Of a DNA stretch of 34,270 nucleotides, positions 7,476 to 15,458 are shown one piece after another. Below the pieces are notes generated by a model. That model was not told the origin of the DNA and did no database searches. It saw only the letters and a list, made by a program, of their open reading frames with translations. The translations under genes were made by a program, and so were the position numbers. Every line of letters begins with the position of its first letter. The stretch's first letter is position 1. Location of the stretch: contig CAOYAN010000020.1 in assembly GCA_948562205.1 (NCBI GenBank), forward strand, positions 1 through 34,270. The letters are read 5' to 3'. This stretch comes from an uncultured Clostridia bacterium. Lineage in GTDB: Bacteria; Bacillota; Clostridia; TANB77; CAG-465.

Positions 7476-9247
7476 AGGATTTAATAATATATGATAATAT
7501 AGAAACAATATTAGATGAGTCTGGAAACGATATAAGTAGTGGATGGAAAGGTAAGTTCTTAGGAGTAGATACATCGTATGCAATCTCAAAAGGATATGCT
7601 CCAGTAGTATATTACTCAGAAGAGATAAATCCTGGAAAATTAACAGAGGATGAGACAAAATGGAAAGTATTAACAGATGATGTAGATAAGACTATAGTAA
7701 AATCAATATGTGTAGATTTAAGGTATAGGGCTGATGGAACAGAAATGGAACTATCAGGAAATAATGTAGTATATGTATTAGTAAATATGATGGCACCATC
7801 AGATGATACAATAATAGAGTCGTCAAAAAATATGTTTAGTACAAATTGGAGAGCAAAAGATCCAATAGGTACTGTAATAGATAATGTAGAAGGAATATAT
7901 TCAAATCAAATAAATGTAAATATTTATAAAAAAGAAAATGAGAAAAAAGATATAGTAGGAAAAAAGACATGGAACGATGGTTGGAAATATGAGTCATATA
8001 GACCAAAAAGTATAACGGTAAAATTATTACAAGATGGAATAGAATACATGAGAAAAGAAGTAAGTGAGAGTGATGGATGGGAATATGAATTTTTAGATGT
8101 ACCAATATATAAAAATGTAGATTTAGAAGAATATGAGTATAGTATAGAAGAGGAAGAAATATCAACGTATGAAGCAATATATGATGGATATAATATAACT
8201 AATAAATTAAAGACTGTAGATATAGAAATAGAAAAAATATGGGATGATAATGATAATGAAAAGGGACTTAGACCATCAATAATATCAGTTAAACTTTTTG
8301 ATGGAGAAAATCTATTAAAAGAAGAATGGTTGGATAAATGGCATGATTGGAAATGTACATTTTATGATTTACCAGAATATAGAGAAGATGGAAGTAAAAT
8401 AGAGTATACAATAGATGAAGAAGTCAAAAAAGCTGTAGAATTTTGGTATGGATCAGAATATGTATATGAAGTAAATTTTGAAACAGATGAAGAATTTGAG
8501 TTATATAAAAGATCCTATGTAAAAGAAATAGTGGGAAATACAATAATAAATAGATATATCGATCCAGATGAAAGAATAAAAATAACAGGTACAAAGATAT
8601 GGGATGATAATAAAAATAAAGCAGGAAAAAGATCAGAGAGCATAGTATTACAAATAAAAAATGGAGGTAAAGTAGTAAGTGAGGGAGTAGTAAATGAAGC
8701 AAATAATTGGAGTTTTGAATTTGAAGTACTAAAAAATGATGAAGAGGGAAATGAAATAAGTTATCATATAGATGAGAGAGAAACAACTAAATTTTATGAA
8801 AAAGAACTAACAAATGAAACAACTGTAAAAAATAAATTTAAAGTGCCAGATGAAAAGATAAAAGTACCTGTAATAAAACTATGGGAAGATGGAGAAGACA
8901 AATACTCAAAACGACCAAATAGTATAACATTACAAGTATTTAATGGGGATAAACTTATTGCAGAAGAAAAAGTAAATAAAAAAGATAACTGGAGAGCTGA
9001 GTTTGAATTGCCAAAATATGATGAGCTTGGAAATGAAATAGAATATAGAGTAGATGAAAAAGAAACAGATGAGAATTATGAGAAAAGAGTATCAGGATAT
9101 ACAGTAATAAATAAATGTATAGATGATCCTACTACAGATACAAGTGATATAAATGTATTTGTTTACGTTTTGATTTTCTTTATGGCAGTTATTGGAATAA
9201 TTGTTGGATTATTGTCTGTAAAAAGTGATAAATTAAATTTAATATAA
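7466..9247 (+). CDS. Cna_B-repeat surface protein, C-terminal part of the same frameshifted gene
   Basis: The frame is open from 7466 (NSLKDLIIYDNIE); the first ATG in it is 7745, giving 500 residues. From that ATG, four Cna_B-type beta-sandwich repeats follow at about residues 68-150, 158-255, 278-360 and 373-453, each with the pattern KxWxD...RP.SI.(V/L)(K/Q)L...W...F..LP.Y...G..I.Y..DE. Such domains form stalks of Gram-positive adhesins and pilins. The end carries a membrane segment (about 465-490, VFVYVLIFFMAVIGIIVG) and a short Lys-containing tail. I see no LPXTG sortase motif, so it is probably membrane-anchored. No ribosome binding site supports an independent start at 7745. Adding one G at 7460-7463 fuses it to the preceding ORF into one protein of about 1,460 residues. 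Confidence 0.78.
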   Translation, partial: NSLKDLIIYDNIETILDESGNDISSGWKGKFLGVDTSYAISKGYAPVVYYSEEINPGKLTEDETKWKVLTDDVDKTIVKSICVDLRYRADGTEMELSGNNVVYVLVNMMAPSDDTIIESSKNMFSTNWRAKDPIGTVIDNVEGIYSNQINVNIYKKENEKKDIVGKKTWNDGWKYESYRPKSITVKLLQDGIEYMRKEVSESDGWEYEFLDVPIYKNVDLEEYEYSIEEEEISTYEAIYDGYNITNKLKTVDIEIEKIWDDNDNEKGLRPSIISVKLFDGENLLKEEWLDKWHDWKCTFYDLPEYREDGSKIEYTIDEEVKKAVEFWYGSEYVYEVNFETDEEFELYKRSYVKEIVGNTIINRYIDPDERIKITGTKIWDDNKNKAGKRSESIVLQIKNGGKVVSEGVVNEANNWSFEFEVLKNDEEGNEISYHIDERETTKFYEKELTNETTVKNKFKVPDEKIKVPVIKLWEDGEDKYSKRPNSITLQVFNGDKLIAEEKVNKKDNWRAEFELPKYDELGNEIEYRVDEKETDENYEKRVSGYTVINKCIDDPTTDTSDINVFVYVLIFFMAVIGIIVGLLSVKSDKLNLI

Positions 9248-9257
9248 TGTATAAATT

Positions 9258-9294
9258 AATATGGTAGATAGTGTTTTTATTTACCATATTTTTC
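9258..9294 (+). terminator. Intrinsic terminator after the surface-protein gene
   Basis: AATATGGTA (9258-9266) pairs perfectly with TACCATATT (9282-9290), followed by TTTTTC. Confidence 0.75.
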
Positions 9295-9360
9295 TATATT
9301 GTTATTCAATATAGTATCTATAATTAACTAAAATATATAATATTGAGCTAAATATTTTTC

Positions 9361-9389
9361 TTGCAAAAGTATTTAAACTATTATATAAT
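9361..9389 (+). promoter_or_regulatory. Promoter of the alkyltransferase gene
   Basis: TTGCAA (9361-9366) and a perfect TATAAT (9384-9389) are 17 bases apart. The ATG follows 22 bases after the -10 box with GAGGTG between. Confidence 0.8.
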
Positions 9390-9411
9390 CTTTTTATAAA
9401 GAGGTGCTTAT

Positions 9412-9876
9412 ATGATATATACAAGCTACATTGTAACTGAGTTTGGAATTATAGAAATTCGAGCTACGAGTAGAAAATTACTTTCTATATTATTTGTAGA
9501 TTATGCAAATGAAAATGTAACAGAAAATGAAATTACTAGAAGATGTGCAAAAGAGTTATTAGAATATTTTGAGGGAAAAAGGAAAAAGTTTGATATAGAG
9601 ATACCAATTGAGGGAACTACTTTTCAAAAGAGTGTATTTAATGAATTACTTAAAATCCCATATGGTCAAGTCGTAACATATAAAGATATTGCAATAAGAA
9701 CTGGAAATGAAAAAGCAATTAGAGCTGTTGGAAATATAATTGGTAAAAATACTTTACGTATACTTATTCCATGTCATAGGGCTATTGGTAGTAATGTTAA
9801 GATGACAAGATATGTGGCAGGTACTAAAATAAAAGAGGAACTAATTAATTTAGAAAAAGATAATCTTAACAATTAG
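9412..9876 (+). CDS. ogt: Methylated-DNA--protein-cysteine S-methyltransferase
   Basis: This 154-residue suicide enzyme takes the alkyl group from O6-alkylguanine onto its own cysteine. The active site is Cys121 in IPCHRAIG. The winged-helix DNA-binding part is seen in FQKSVFNELLKIPYGQVVTYKDIA, and the asparagine hinge in VGNIIGKNTLRILIPC. The usual GGY after the active site is replaced by MTRYVAG, a modest divergence. It has its own promoter and converges on the small minus-strand gene at 9866, overlapping it by 11 bases. The symbol ogt is chosen for the stand-alone form without an Ada domain. Confidence 0.93.
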   Translation: MIYTSYIVTEFGIIEIRATSRKLLSILFVDYANENVTENEITRRCAKELLEYFEGKRKKFDIEIPIEGTTFQKSVFNELLKIPYGQVVTYKDIAIRTGNEKAIRAVGNIIGKNTLRILIPCHRAIGSNVKMTRYVAGTKIKEELINLEKDNLNN

Positions 9877-10060
9877 TATTACTTTGATTATTTGTTGTAG
9901 TAGAATTGTTTGAAGTGTTTCTTGTAACTGCAATAGTAGTTAGTGAGTCACCTATTTGCGTGAAGATAGCAGAGAGAATATTTAATTCTTGAATTGATCT
10001 ATTTTTTGCTATTGCACAAGATATAGCAGATACTAAAGTTACTATTTCACATGGATTCAT
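9866..10060 (-). CDS. DUF6774-like small protein
   Basis: This 64-residue protein begins MNPCEIVTLVSAISCAIAK and contains ILSAIFTQIGDSLTTIAV, a pattern I recall from the DUF6774 family of Clostridia, whose function is unknown. The tail is rich in Asn, Thr and Ser. AGGTGA lies 5 bases before the ATG on the minus strand, and a promoter fits upstream, so it is a real gene. It converges on the alkyltransferase gene and diverges from the ASCH gene. Confidence 0.78.
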   Translation of the reverse strand: MNPCEIVTLVSAISCAIAKNRSIQELNILSAIFTQIGDSLTTIAVTRNTSNNSTTTNNQSNTNC

Positions 10061-10077
10061 AAAATCACCTATAGTTT

Positions 10078-10106
10078 ATTATATGATGTAAAATAAATTT
10101 TGTTTA
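10078..10106 (-). promoter_or_regulatory. Candidate promoter of the DUF6774-like gene
   Basis: On the minus strand, TAAACA (10106-10101) and a perfect TATAAT (10083-10078) are 17 bases apart, 18 bases before the ATG. The -35 box has only four matches. Confidence 0.5.
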
Positions 10107-10118
10107 AGGGAGATATAG

Positions 10119-10517
10119 ATGAAAGTTTTAACAATAAAACAACCATGGGCAACATTAATTATAAATGGATATAAAAGATTTGAGTTTCGTAGTTGGTATA
10201 CAAATTATAGAGGAGAATTACTTATTCATGCTGGAAAAAGTGTAGATAAAGAGGCAATGAAAGGACTAGAAAAATATTTAGATATTGATATACCTATAGG
10301 GAAAATAATAGGTAAAGTAAATATTACAGATTATATTAAATTAGATGAAGATTTGAAGAAAAAATTATTATTAGAAAATGATGATGTTTATAAAAATTCT
10401 GAAATTGGTAGTTTTGCATTTAAAATTGAAAATGTTGAAAAGTTTAAAGAGGGTATAGAGGTAAAGGGAATGTTAGGCCTTTGGAATTATGATTTAGGAG
10501 ACGATCTTGATGAATAA
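10119..10517 (+). CDS. ASCH domain protein
   Basis: This 132-residue protein is a single ASCH domain, a PUA-like fold that binds RNA or modified nucleosides. The N-terminus has the family signature LTIKQPWATLIINGYKRFE followed by RSW and GELLIHAGK. The fold continues to GMLGLWNYDL. A GGGAGA site precedes the ATG. It overlaps the next gene by 8 bases, so the two are translationally coupled. The substrate cannot be told from sequence. Confidence 0.85.
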   Translation: MKVLTIKQPWATLIINGYKRFEFRSWYTNYRGELLIHAGKSVDKEAMKGLEKYLDIDIPIGKIIGKVNITDYIKLDEDLKKKLLLENDDVYKNSEIGSFAFKIENVEKFKEGIEVKGMLGLWNYDLGDDLDE

Positions 10518-11283
10518 AAGAGAATATATAAATGATAAGTATTATATAGAAAAAGTAGGTATTGGAAAACCATTATATTTTATTGGTGGAGGGCCTGGAA
10601 TAGATTATGTGTATTTGTATAAATGGTTTATTGAATTATCTAATAATAGAGAACTTATCTTTTATAATCAGTATGGATTAAATAAGGATGAAGAGACAAG
10701 TTTTGATATTTTAGTTGATCAGCTACATACTATACTTATATCAAATAACGAAAAAAAGGATGTATTAGTACATTCATTTGGATCACATTTGTTATTTAGT
10801 GTACTTTCAAAATATGATGATTTAAATATTGATAAAATAATTATGATTAATCCATGTCCAATAAATTATACAGAATATATAAAAAGTGAAGAGATTCTTT
10901 TTAGTAAAATTCCTAAATCAGTTATTAAAAAAATAGAGTATTTTTCTAGTAAAAATGAAAAAGTGTCAGATATTAATGTAATGAATTTGTTATTACCATA
11001 TTATCTTTATCAAGATGTAAATATTAATTTTTGTATATATAATAATAGAATGTGTGAAAAAATTAATAATGAAATTGTTGATTTTGATTTCTCAAGTTTA
11101 ATCAAAAATTTTAAAAATGATATATTACTTATAAAAGGTGATAATGATTTTATAAATATTACATCTACACTTGATATCCAAATTATAGCTAAAAGAACCG
11201 TTATATATAAAGAATGTGGACACTTTGCTTTTGCAGAAAAAAATGATGAAGTATTAAGTGAGATTAGAAAGTTTTTAAATTAG
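10510..11283 (+). CDS. Alpha/beta hydrolase
   Basis: This 257-residue protein has an alpha/beta-hydrolase layout: an oxyanion-type segment IGGGPGIDYVYLYKW near residue 25, the nucleophile in VHSFGSH, an aspartate in KGDNDFI and a final histidine in ECGHFAFAE. GGPG recalls the proline-iminopeptidase group, but the substrate is unknown. I start at ATG 10510, not the TTG at 10507, because TTAGGAGA stands the right distance before it. It sits between the ASCH gene and a Nudix gene with almost no space. Confidence 0.8.
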   Translation: MNKREYINDKYYIEKVGIGKPLYFIGGGPGIDYVYLYKWFIELSNNRELIFYNQYGLNKDEETSFDILVDQLHTILISNNEKKDVLVHSFGSHLLFSVLSKYDDLNIDKIIMINPCPINYTEYIKSEEILFSKIPKSVIKKIEYFSSKNEKVSDINVMNLLLPYYLYQDVNINFCIYNNRMCEKINNEIVDFDFSSLIKNFKNDILLIKGDNDFINITSTLDIQIIAKRTVIYKECGHFAFAEKNDEVLSEIRKFLN

Positions 11284-11292
11284 GAGGTAGAC

Positions 11293-11751
11293 ATGATACT
11301 CTCAACTGTATGTTATATAGAAAAAGATAATAAATATTTGATGTTGCATAGAACTAAAAAAGAAAATGATGTAAATAAAGATAAGTGGATTGGTGTTGGT
11401 GGAAAGTTTGAAAAAGATGAAAGTCCAGAAGAATGTGTACTAAGAGAGGTAATGGAAGAGGCAGGTTTAAAACTACTTGATATAAAACTTAGATGTATTG
11501 TAACATATGTATCTAATACATTTGATACTGAATATATGTATGTATTTACTTCAAATAAATTTGATGGTGAAATTTCAAAATGTAGTGAAGGTGATCTTGA
11601 GTGGATAGATAAAGACAAGATACTAAATTTAAATATCTGGGAAGGCGATAAAATATTCCTAGAGAAAATAAATAATAATGATAACTTTTTTACAGCTAAG
11701 TTTATATATAAAAATGATAAACTTGTTTTTTCTAAAATAAATAATTATTAG
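11293..11751 (+). CDS. Nudix hydrolase (MutT-like)
   Basis: This 152-residue protein hydrolyses a nucleoside diphosphate linked to another group. The Nudix box is complete: G-x5-E-x7-REVMEEAG in the segment GKFEKDESPEECVLREVMEE. The N-terminal VCYIEKDNKYLMLHR and KWIGVGG are typical of 8-oxo-dGTP-type MutT relatives. AGGAGG precedes the ATG, 9 bases after the hydrolase gene. With the alkyltransferase nearby it may belong to nucleotide or DNA damage control, but that link is only positional. Confidence 0.88.
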   Translation: MILSTVCYIEKDNKYLMLHRTKKENDVNKDKWIGVGGKFEKDESPEECVLREVMEEAGLKLLDIKLRCIVTYVSNTFDTEYMYVFTSNKFDGEISKCSEGDLEWIDKDKILNLNIWEGDKIFLEKINNNDNFFTAKFIYKNDKLVFSKINNY

Positions 11752-11805
11752 ATAATTAAAAAAGGTGTGTAAAAAAATAAATTATGATATTAGATATTAT
11801 TAAAA

Positions 11806-11832
11806 AATAGGAAGACTTTCCTATTATTTTTG
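11806..11832 (+). terminator. Intrinsic terminator after the Nudix gene
   Basis: AATAGGAA (11806-11813) pairs with TTCCTATT (11818-11825), with a GACT loop and the run ATTTTTG. Confidence 0.85.
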
Positions 11833-11891
11833 TCTAAATTTTAGGTATTTTGACTAGTTTTGTCGTATATGTAGAATTTTGTAAAAAAAGC

Positions 11892-11919
11892 TTTACAAAT
11901 AGATTTTTATATGTATAAT
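11892..11919 (+). promoter_or_regulatory. Candidate promoter of the Rpn-type gene
   Basis: TTTACA (11892-11897) and a perfect TATAAT (11914-11919) are 16 bases apart. It implies a leader of about 190 bases. Confidence 0.5.
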
Positions 11920-12117
11920 GTTAATATCACTAAAATGTGATATTTAAGTTAGAATTATTTTTTCTAATATTTTTATTCAAAGGATTTTTAATTAATTATT
12001 TAATCATAGTGTATTAAAGATAATCTAAATAATCAAAATAAAACATCCAAAACAAATATAAAAAACATAATAAATATTGCATATTTTAAATCAATGTGAT
12101 AGAATGGGGGTGTTAAA

Positions 12118-13062
12118 ATGAACACTAAAAGTAAAGAAGAAACTATTGAAAAAAATGAAAAGCTATCTGTAAAAAATGACGCAGTATTTAAACTTTTATT
12201 TGGTAAAAAAGGTAATGAAGAATACATAAAAGACTTTTTATCTAGTTTACTTAAAATGGATATAAAAGAAATAGAAGTAGAACATGATGTAACACTAGCA
12301 AAGAAAATAAAAGAAGATAAATATGGTGTACTAGATTTAAAGGCAAAATTAAATGGAGATATAGATGTAGATATAGAAATACAGTTAACAGATTATAATA
12401 ATATGGTACAAAGAGCAACATTTTATTCTACAAGAATGATATCAACTCAGTTAGTATCAGGAGACAAATACAATAATCTAAAACCAGTAATAGTAGTAGC
12501 AATACTAGACTTTGATTTATTTGAGTTTGATGAGTATATAACAAAAAGTGCCTTGGTACCAGAAAAGCATAGGGAATATACAATAGATACATTACAAACA
12601 TATTATTATATAGAATTACCAAAGTTTAGAAAAAGCAAAATAGACTTAAAAGATAGTGTGGCAGGATGGCTAGCATTCATAGATAGTGAAGATGAAGAAA
12701 GGATTGTTGAAGTTATGGAAAAAAATGAAAAGATAAGAAAAGCAAATGAAGATTTGGAGCTATTGTCAGCAGATAAGGAAGCAAGAGAACTTGCAGAATT
12801 TAGAGAAAGTAGCCTTAGAGAAATGGCTTCAGCAAGAGATCATGGATATTCTGTAGGAAAAAGAGATGGACTAAGAGATGGCCTAAGAGAAGGAAAAATA
12901 AAAGGTATAAAAGAAGGTATAAAAGAAGGTGAAAAAAAAGCTAGAAAAGAACGAAATCATGAAATAGTTATGTCTATGTTAAAGGAAAATATGGATATAG
13001 AGATTATATCAAAAATAACTGGTTTAACTAAAGAGGAAATATATAAGATATCAAAAAAATAA
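12118..13062 (+). CDS. Rpn family PD-(D/E)XK nuclease / putative transposase
   Basis: This 314-residue protein belongs to the Rpn group, DNA nucleases often annotated as PD-(D/E)XK transposases. It begins with KNDAVFKLLFGKKGNEEYIKDFL, then the catalytic core GVLDLKAKL...DIDVDIEIQL and the helix YNNMVQRATFYSTRMI. The C-terminal part is charged and coiled, with GKRDGLRDGLREGK-type repeats and a terminal helix-turn-helix-like segment (ENMDIEIISKITGLTKEEI). GGGGGTG precedes the ATG. It is monocistronic, with a terminator right after. In other bacteria Rpn proteins promote RecA-independent recombination; some act in phage defence. Confidence 0.85.
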   Translation: MNTKSKEETIEKNEKLSVKNDAVFKLLFGKKGNEEYIKDFLSSLLKMDIKEIEVEHDVTLAKKIKEDKYGVLDLKAKLNGDIDVDIEIQLTDYNNMVQRATFYSTRMISTQLVSGDKYNNLKPVIVVAILDFDLFEFDEYITKSALVPEKHREYTIDTLQTYYYIELPKFRKSKIDLKDSVAGWLAFIDSEDEERIVEVMEKNEKIRKANEDLELLSADKEARELAEFRESSLREMASARDHGYSVGKRDGLRDGLREGKIKGIKEGIKEGEKKARKERNHEIVMSMLKENMDIEIISKITGLTKEEIYKISKK

Positions 13063-13080
13063 TTATATATACTTCAAGAT

Positions 13081-13104
13081 ATGGTTAATTGTTTAACTAT
13101 TTTT
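13081..13104 (+). terminator. Short intrinsic terminator after the Rpn gene
   Basis: ATGGTTAA pairs with TTAACTAT (one G-T pair) around TTGT, followed by TTTT. Confidence 0.6.
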
Positions 13105-13164
13105 ACAATAAGTTTACATCTCTTGAGGCGGGAAGTGTGCCATTAATAGAATAATATTTTAGAA

Positions 13165-13226
13165 AAAACATCTAAGGTGAGAATATATTACAATGTTCTC
13201 TCTAACTTTAGATGTTTTCTTTGTTT
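13165..13226 (+). terminator. Large terminator-like hairpin
   Basis: AAAACATCTAA (13165-13175) pairs perfectly with TTAGATGTTTT (13208-13218), with an inner GAGAA / TTCTC stem and a T-rich tail. It lies 100 bases after the Rpn gene with no ORF between, so it may mark the end of a lost gene. Confidence 0.6.
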
Positions 13227-13352
13227 TCAATTATTTAAATATCGTTTGTAGTAAAAAATATTAATGAGTATATAATGAGTAGGAATTTTTTTCCGTTATT
13301 TTTAGGCTTTTTTAGTTATTTAAAAAAAATTTAAAAAAATTAATAAAAATGC

Positions 13353-13381
13353 TTGACAAAATAATGTGTTTTGAATATAAT
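13353..13381 (+). promoter_or_regulatory. Consensus promoter of the signalling island
   Basis: Perfect TTGACA (13353-13358) and TATAAT (13376-13381) are 17 bases apart. It implies a 5' leader of about 250 bases before the ATG at 13640. Confidence 0.85.
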
Positions 13382-13520
13382 GTTAATAACAAAATAATAA
13401 AAACAAACAAAAATTGTTTGTTGTAACTTTTAATTTATTAAATTAAGATGAAATGAATAATAAAATTCATATTTTATTTACCTTTTATGTAATAAGTTTG
13501 TTTTATAATTTGATTATATA

Positions 13521-13585
13521 CAAAACTTACTATTTTTAAAGTGCTGCACTATTATATCACTTTTAAAGTAGAAAATCAAGTTTTG
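13521..13585 (+). promoter_or_regulatory. Long imperfect hairpin in the 5' leader
   Basis: CAAAACTT (13521-13528) pairs with AAGTTTTG (13578-13585), and inside it TATTTTTAAAGTG pairs with CACTTTTAAAGTA around a 14-base loop. It has no T-run and is not a terminator. I do not recognise a known riboswitch. The hairpin ends 55 bases before the hydrolase start. Confidence 0.55.
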
Positions 13586-13639
13586 TTTTATAATATTTTA
13601 AGAAACTCATAAAAAGTCAAAAAATAGGAGGACAAAACT

Positions 13640-14653
13640 ATGGCAAACCTTAAAACACCTTATGAGAGCATCGTGTGTGAAGATCGTATCGGACTTTCTG
13701 ACAAGCAGTGGTATGCGAAGAGAATGAAAGATCTCGCAGCAGCAAATCCGGGAAAAAGTGTAGAAGATGTAATTGCTATGCTCGAAGCTGAAAGTGAGAT
13801 CAGCTATCAGGATATTTTGGACATGGCAATGAAGGAAGATGTTCCATCGGCTGGCAGAGACATTGTAAAAACACTTATGCTGGTTATTGATCCGCAGTTT
13901 GATTTTGAGGACAATGGTACACTGGCAGTTCCGGGAGCAGCAGAAGATTTCAAGAGATTGCTCAGATTTGCATACAAAAATCTTGACAAGATTACGCAGT
14001 TTATGATCTCTCTTGATACGCATTTCTTTTTCCATGTTTTCTCTGGCTGTTGCTGGAAAGACAAAGATGGAAACTTTGTAAAGCCGTATACAGAGATCAC
14101 CAAGGCAGCCTATGATGCAGGTGAGTATTACCCAGTTATGTATCCTGATGTGTTCAGAGATTATCTTCCGGGACTTGAAAGTAACAGTAAAAAGAAGCTT
14201 ATGATCTGGACTCTGCATTGTTTGGAGTATACAAAGGGCTGGCTTCCAGAGCAGGAACTTGTTAAGATGATGTATTTTCATGAAGCGGCAAGAAGAGTGC
14301 GTCCCTATGGAGTACAGAAAGGAAAGAGTCCATTCTCTGAAATGTATGGAATCTTTAAAGAAGAGTATGCAAAGGGTGGCGCTTCTAAAGTGAATGTAGA
14401 GCTTACCAAGAAAATTGCTGATTTTGACAGGATCCTTATTGCAGGGCAGGCAAAATCCCACTGTGTGCTGGAGTCCTTAAAGCAGTTCTTGGAAGTTTAC
14501 AGCGACAAGCCAGAGATTACAAGCAAGGTGTATTTCCTGATGGATTGCTGTTCGTGCATTCCGGGAACAGAGGCAGATACTGAGGCTGAGCTTAATAGGC
14601 TTAAGATGCAGTACAACATCAATCTGGTCAATTCGACAGATTTGCAGCTGTAG
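13640..14653 (+). CDS. Nicotinamidase/isochorismatase-like cysteine hydrolase
   Basis: This 337-residue protein has a cysteine-hydrolase domain after an unrecognised helical N-terminal extension of about 75 residues. The triad is visible: Asp84 in LVIDPQFDFEDNGTLAVPGA, Lys227 in VQKGKSPFSEMYG, and Cys275 in IAGQAKSHCVLESL. Metal-type residues Asp126 and His128 (SLDTHFFFH) and the WTLHC segment are those of nicotinamidases rather than plain isochorismatases. The reaction may be amide hydrolysis of nicotinamide or a relative, but the size and extension differ from standard PncA. AGGAGG precedes the ATG. Base composition is clearly richer in G+C than the core genes, for example 28 of 60 bases at 13681-13740 against 17 of 60 at 21001-21060, which suggests transfer. 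It leads the island and is 44 bases upstream of the vWA gene. Confidence 0.85.
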   Translation: MANLKTPYESIVCEDRIGLSDKQWYAKRMKDLAAANPGKSVEDVIAMLEAESEISYQDILDMAMKEDVPSAGRDIVKTLMLVIDPQFDFEDNGTLAVPGAAEDFKRLLRFAYKNLDKITQFMISLDTHFFFHVFSGCCWKDKDGNFVKPYTEITKAAYDAGEYYPVMYPDVFRDYLPGLESNSKKKLMIWTLHCLEYTKGWLPEQELVKMMYFHEAARRVRPYGVQKGKSPFSEMYGIFKEEYAKGGASKVNVELTKKIADFDRILIAGQAKSHCVLESLKQFLEVYSDKPEITSKVYFLMDCCSCIPGTEADTEAELNRLKMQYNINLVNSTDLQL

Positions 14654-14697
14654 GTAACAAGAAACAAACAACACATCTTTAAGAGAGGAGAATAACT

Positions 14698-15393
14698 ATG
14701 AGTAAAAATGTTACAGAAATTTTTGGTGGAGATGACTATGATCTTGGCAACAACGTAGAAGTTGATGATCTTGACAGTGAGCGGCAAACAGTTTTTGCAC
14801 TGTATGTGGATAAATCAGGTTCTATGGACAGATATGAGGGGACAATGCCTGGCTGTATTCAGATTGTAAAAGATGCAATCCTTCACAGTAAGAGTGAAGA
14901 TGAGTTCTTGATCAGCCTCACACACTTTAACCATAATGTTAATCGTTCTGGTTATAAGAAAGTAAGTGAGGTGGATACAAGCTACAGTGCTAGTGGCGGG
15001 ACCTCGCTTTATGATGCTATTGTAGGAGCACAGGCCTCTCTTATGACAGATGCTAAAGATGGTTACATTGACGAACTTAGGAAAAACAGCATTACAGTCA
15101 AAGGGATCTTTGTTATTCTGACAGACGGCTTTGATCAACATTCAAAACTCAGTGCAAGCGATGCAAAAGCAGCAGTTGAGTTTATGAACAAAAAAGAGAT
15201 CATTACTGCATATATCGGTTTTGGACCTAATGCATGCGGTACTGGAAAATCTCTTGGATTTGCCAATGTTATGGATATAAAAGATGCAGATGAAAAGAAG
15301 TTAAGATATATCTTCGATATCGTTTCTAAGTCTGCGATCTCTGCAAGTAAGAATGCAGTTAATCCATCGGCGGGATCTTTCTTCCAGGTGTAA
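14698..15393 (+). CDS. von Willebrand factor A domain protein (TerY-like)
   Basis: This 231-residue protein is essentially one vWA domain with a complete metal-ion-dependent adhesion site: Asp38-x-Ser40-x-Ser42 (DKSGSM), Thr102 (SGGTSLYDAI) and Asp143 (LTDGFD). It has no signal peptide, so it is cytoplasmic, like TerY of tellurium-resistance loci. TerY-type vWA proteins occur with a PP2C phosphatase and a kinase, exactly the next two genes. AGAGGAG stands before the ATG. Like the hydrolase gene it is richer in G+C than its surroundings, and the shift ends at the terminator after it. Confidence 0.9.
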   Translation: MSKNVTEIFGGDDYDLGNNVEVDDLDSERQTVFALYVDKSGSMDRYEGTMPGCIQIVKDAILHSKSEDEFLISLTHFNHNVNRSGYKKVSEVDTSYSASGGTSLYDAIVGAQASLMTDAKDGYIDELRKNSITVKGIFVILTDGFDQHSKLSASDAKAAVEFMNKKEIITAYIGFGPNACGTGKSLGFANVMDIKDADEKKLRYIFDIVSKSAISASKNAVNPSAGSFFQV

Positions 15394-15414
15394 CTTGTAA
15401 ACGAAGCTTAGGTT

Positions 15415-15446
15415 GAAGGGGTGGTATATACCATCCCTTCTTTTTT
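15415..15446 (+). terminator. Intrinsic terminator between the vWA and PP2C genes
   Basis: GAAGGGGTGGT (15415-15425) pairs with ACCATCCCTTC (15430-15440), one G-T pair, followed by six T. The T-run runs directly into AGGAGG of the PP2C gene. No promoter is seen between, so the downstream genes would depend on read-through or on a promoter inside the vWA gene. Confidence 0.88.
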
Positions 15447-15458
15447 AGGAGGTAAAAA

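Larger units (their letters stand above)
11752..12117. other. Intergenic region with a terminator and candidate promoters
   Basis: No gene is seen. The region holds the terminator at 11806-11832, a TTTACA-N16-TATAAT promoter at 11892-11919, and a second promoter-like pair TTGCAT-N17-TAGAAT (12076-12104) with an extended TG. The latter would start transcription about 7 bases before the ATG at 12118, inside the ribosome binding site, so the former is more likely. Confidence 0.6.
13063..13639. other. Non-coding region with two terminators, a strong promoter and a structured leader
   Basis: No gene is seen. In order the region holds the Rpn terminator (13081-13104), a larger hairpin (13165-13218), a perfect promoter (13353-13381), a 9-bp inverted repeat AACAAACAA/TTGTTTGTT near 13403-13423, and a long imperfect hairpin (13521-13585) before the hydrolase gene. 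Confidence 0.7.

Noticed and set aside
7745..9120. The four similar blocks as a DNA repeat array
   Set aside because: They are protein-level Cna_B repeats with diverged DNA, not a tandem DNA repeat or CRISPR array.
4923..9247. Two separate surface-protein genes
   Set aside because: The second frame has no ribosome binding site or promoter, is open from 7466 where the first frame fails, and one added G at 7460-7463 joins them without a break.
13388..13639. Known riboswitch before the hydrolase
   Set aside because: No conserved core of a known class could be recognised by eye, and the hairpin has no T-run. It is kept only as an unexplained leader.
13607..14461. 284-residue minus-strand reading frame
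   Set aside because: It lies antisense to the cysteine hydrolase, which has a full catalytic triad and a good ribosome binding site. The minus-strand product resembles nothing and is a by-product of the coding bias of the real gene.
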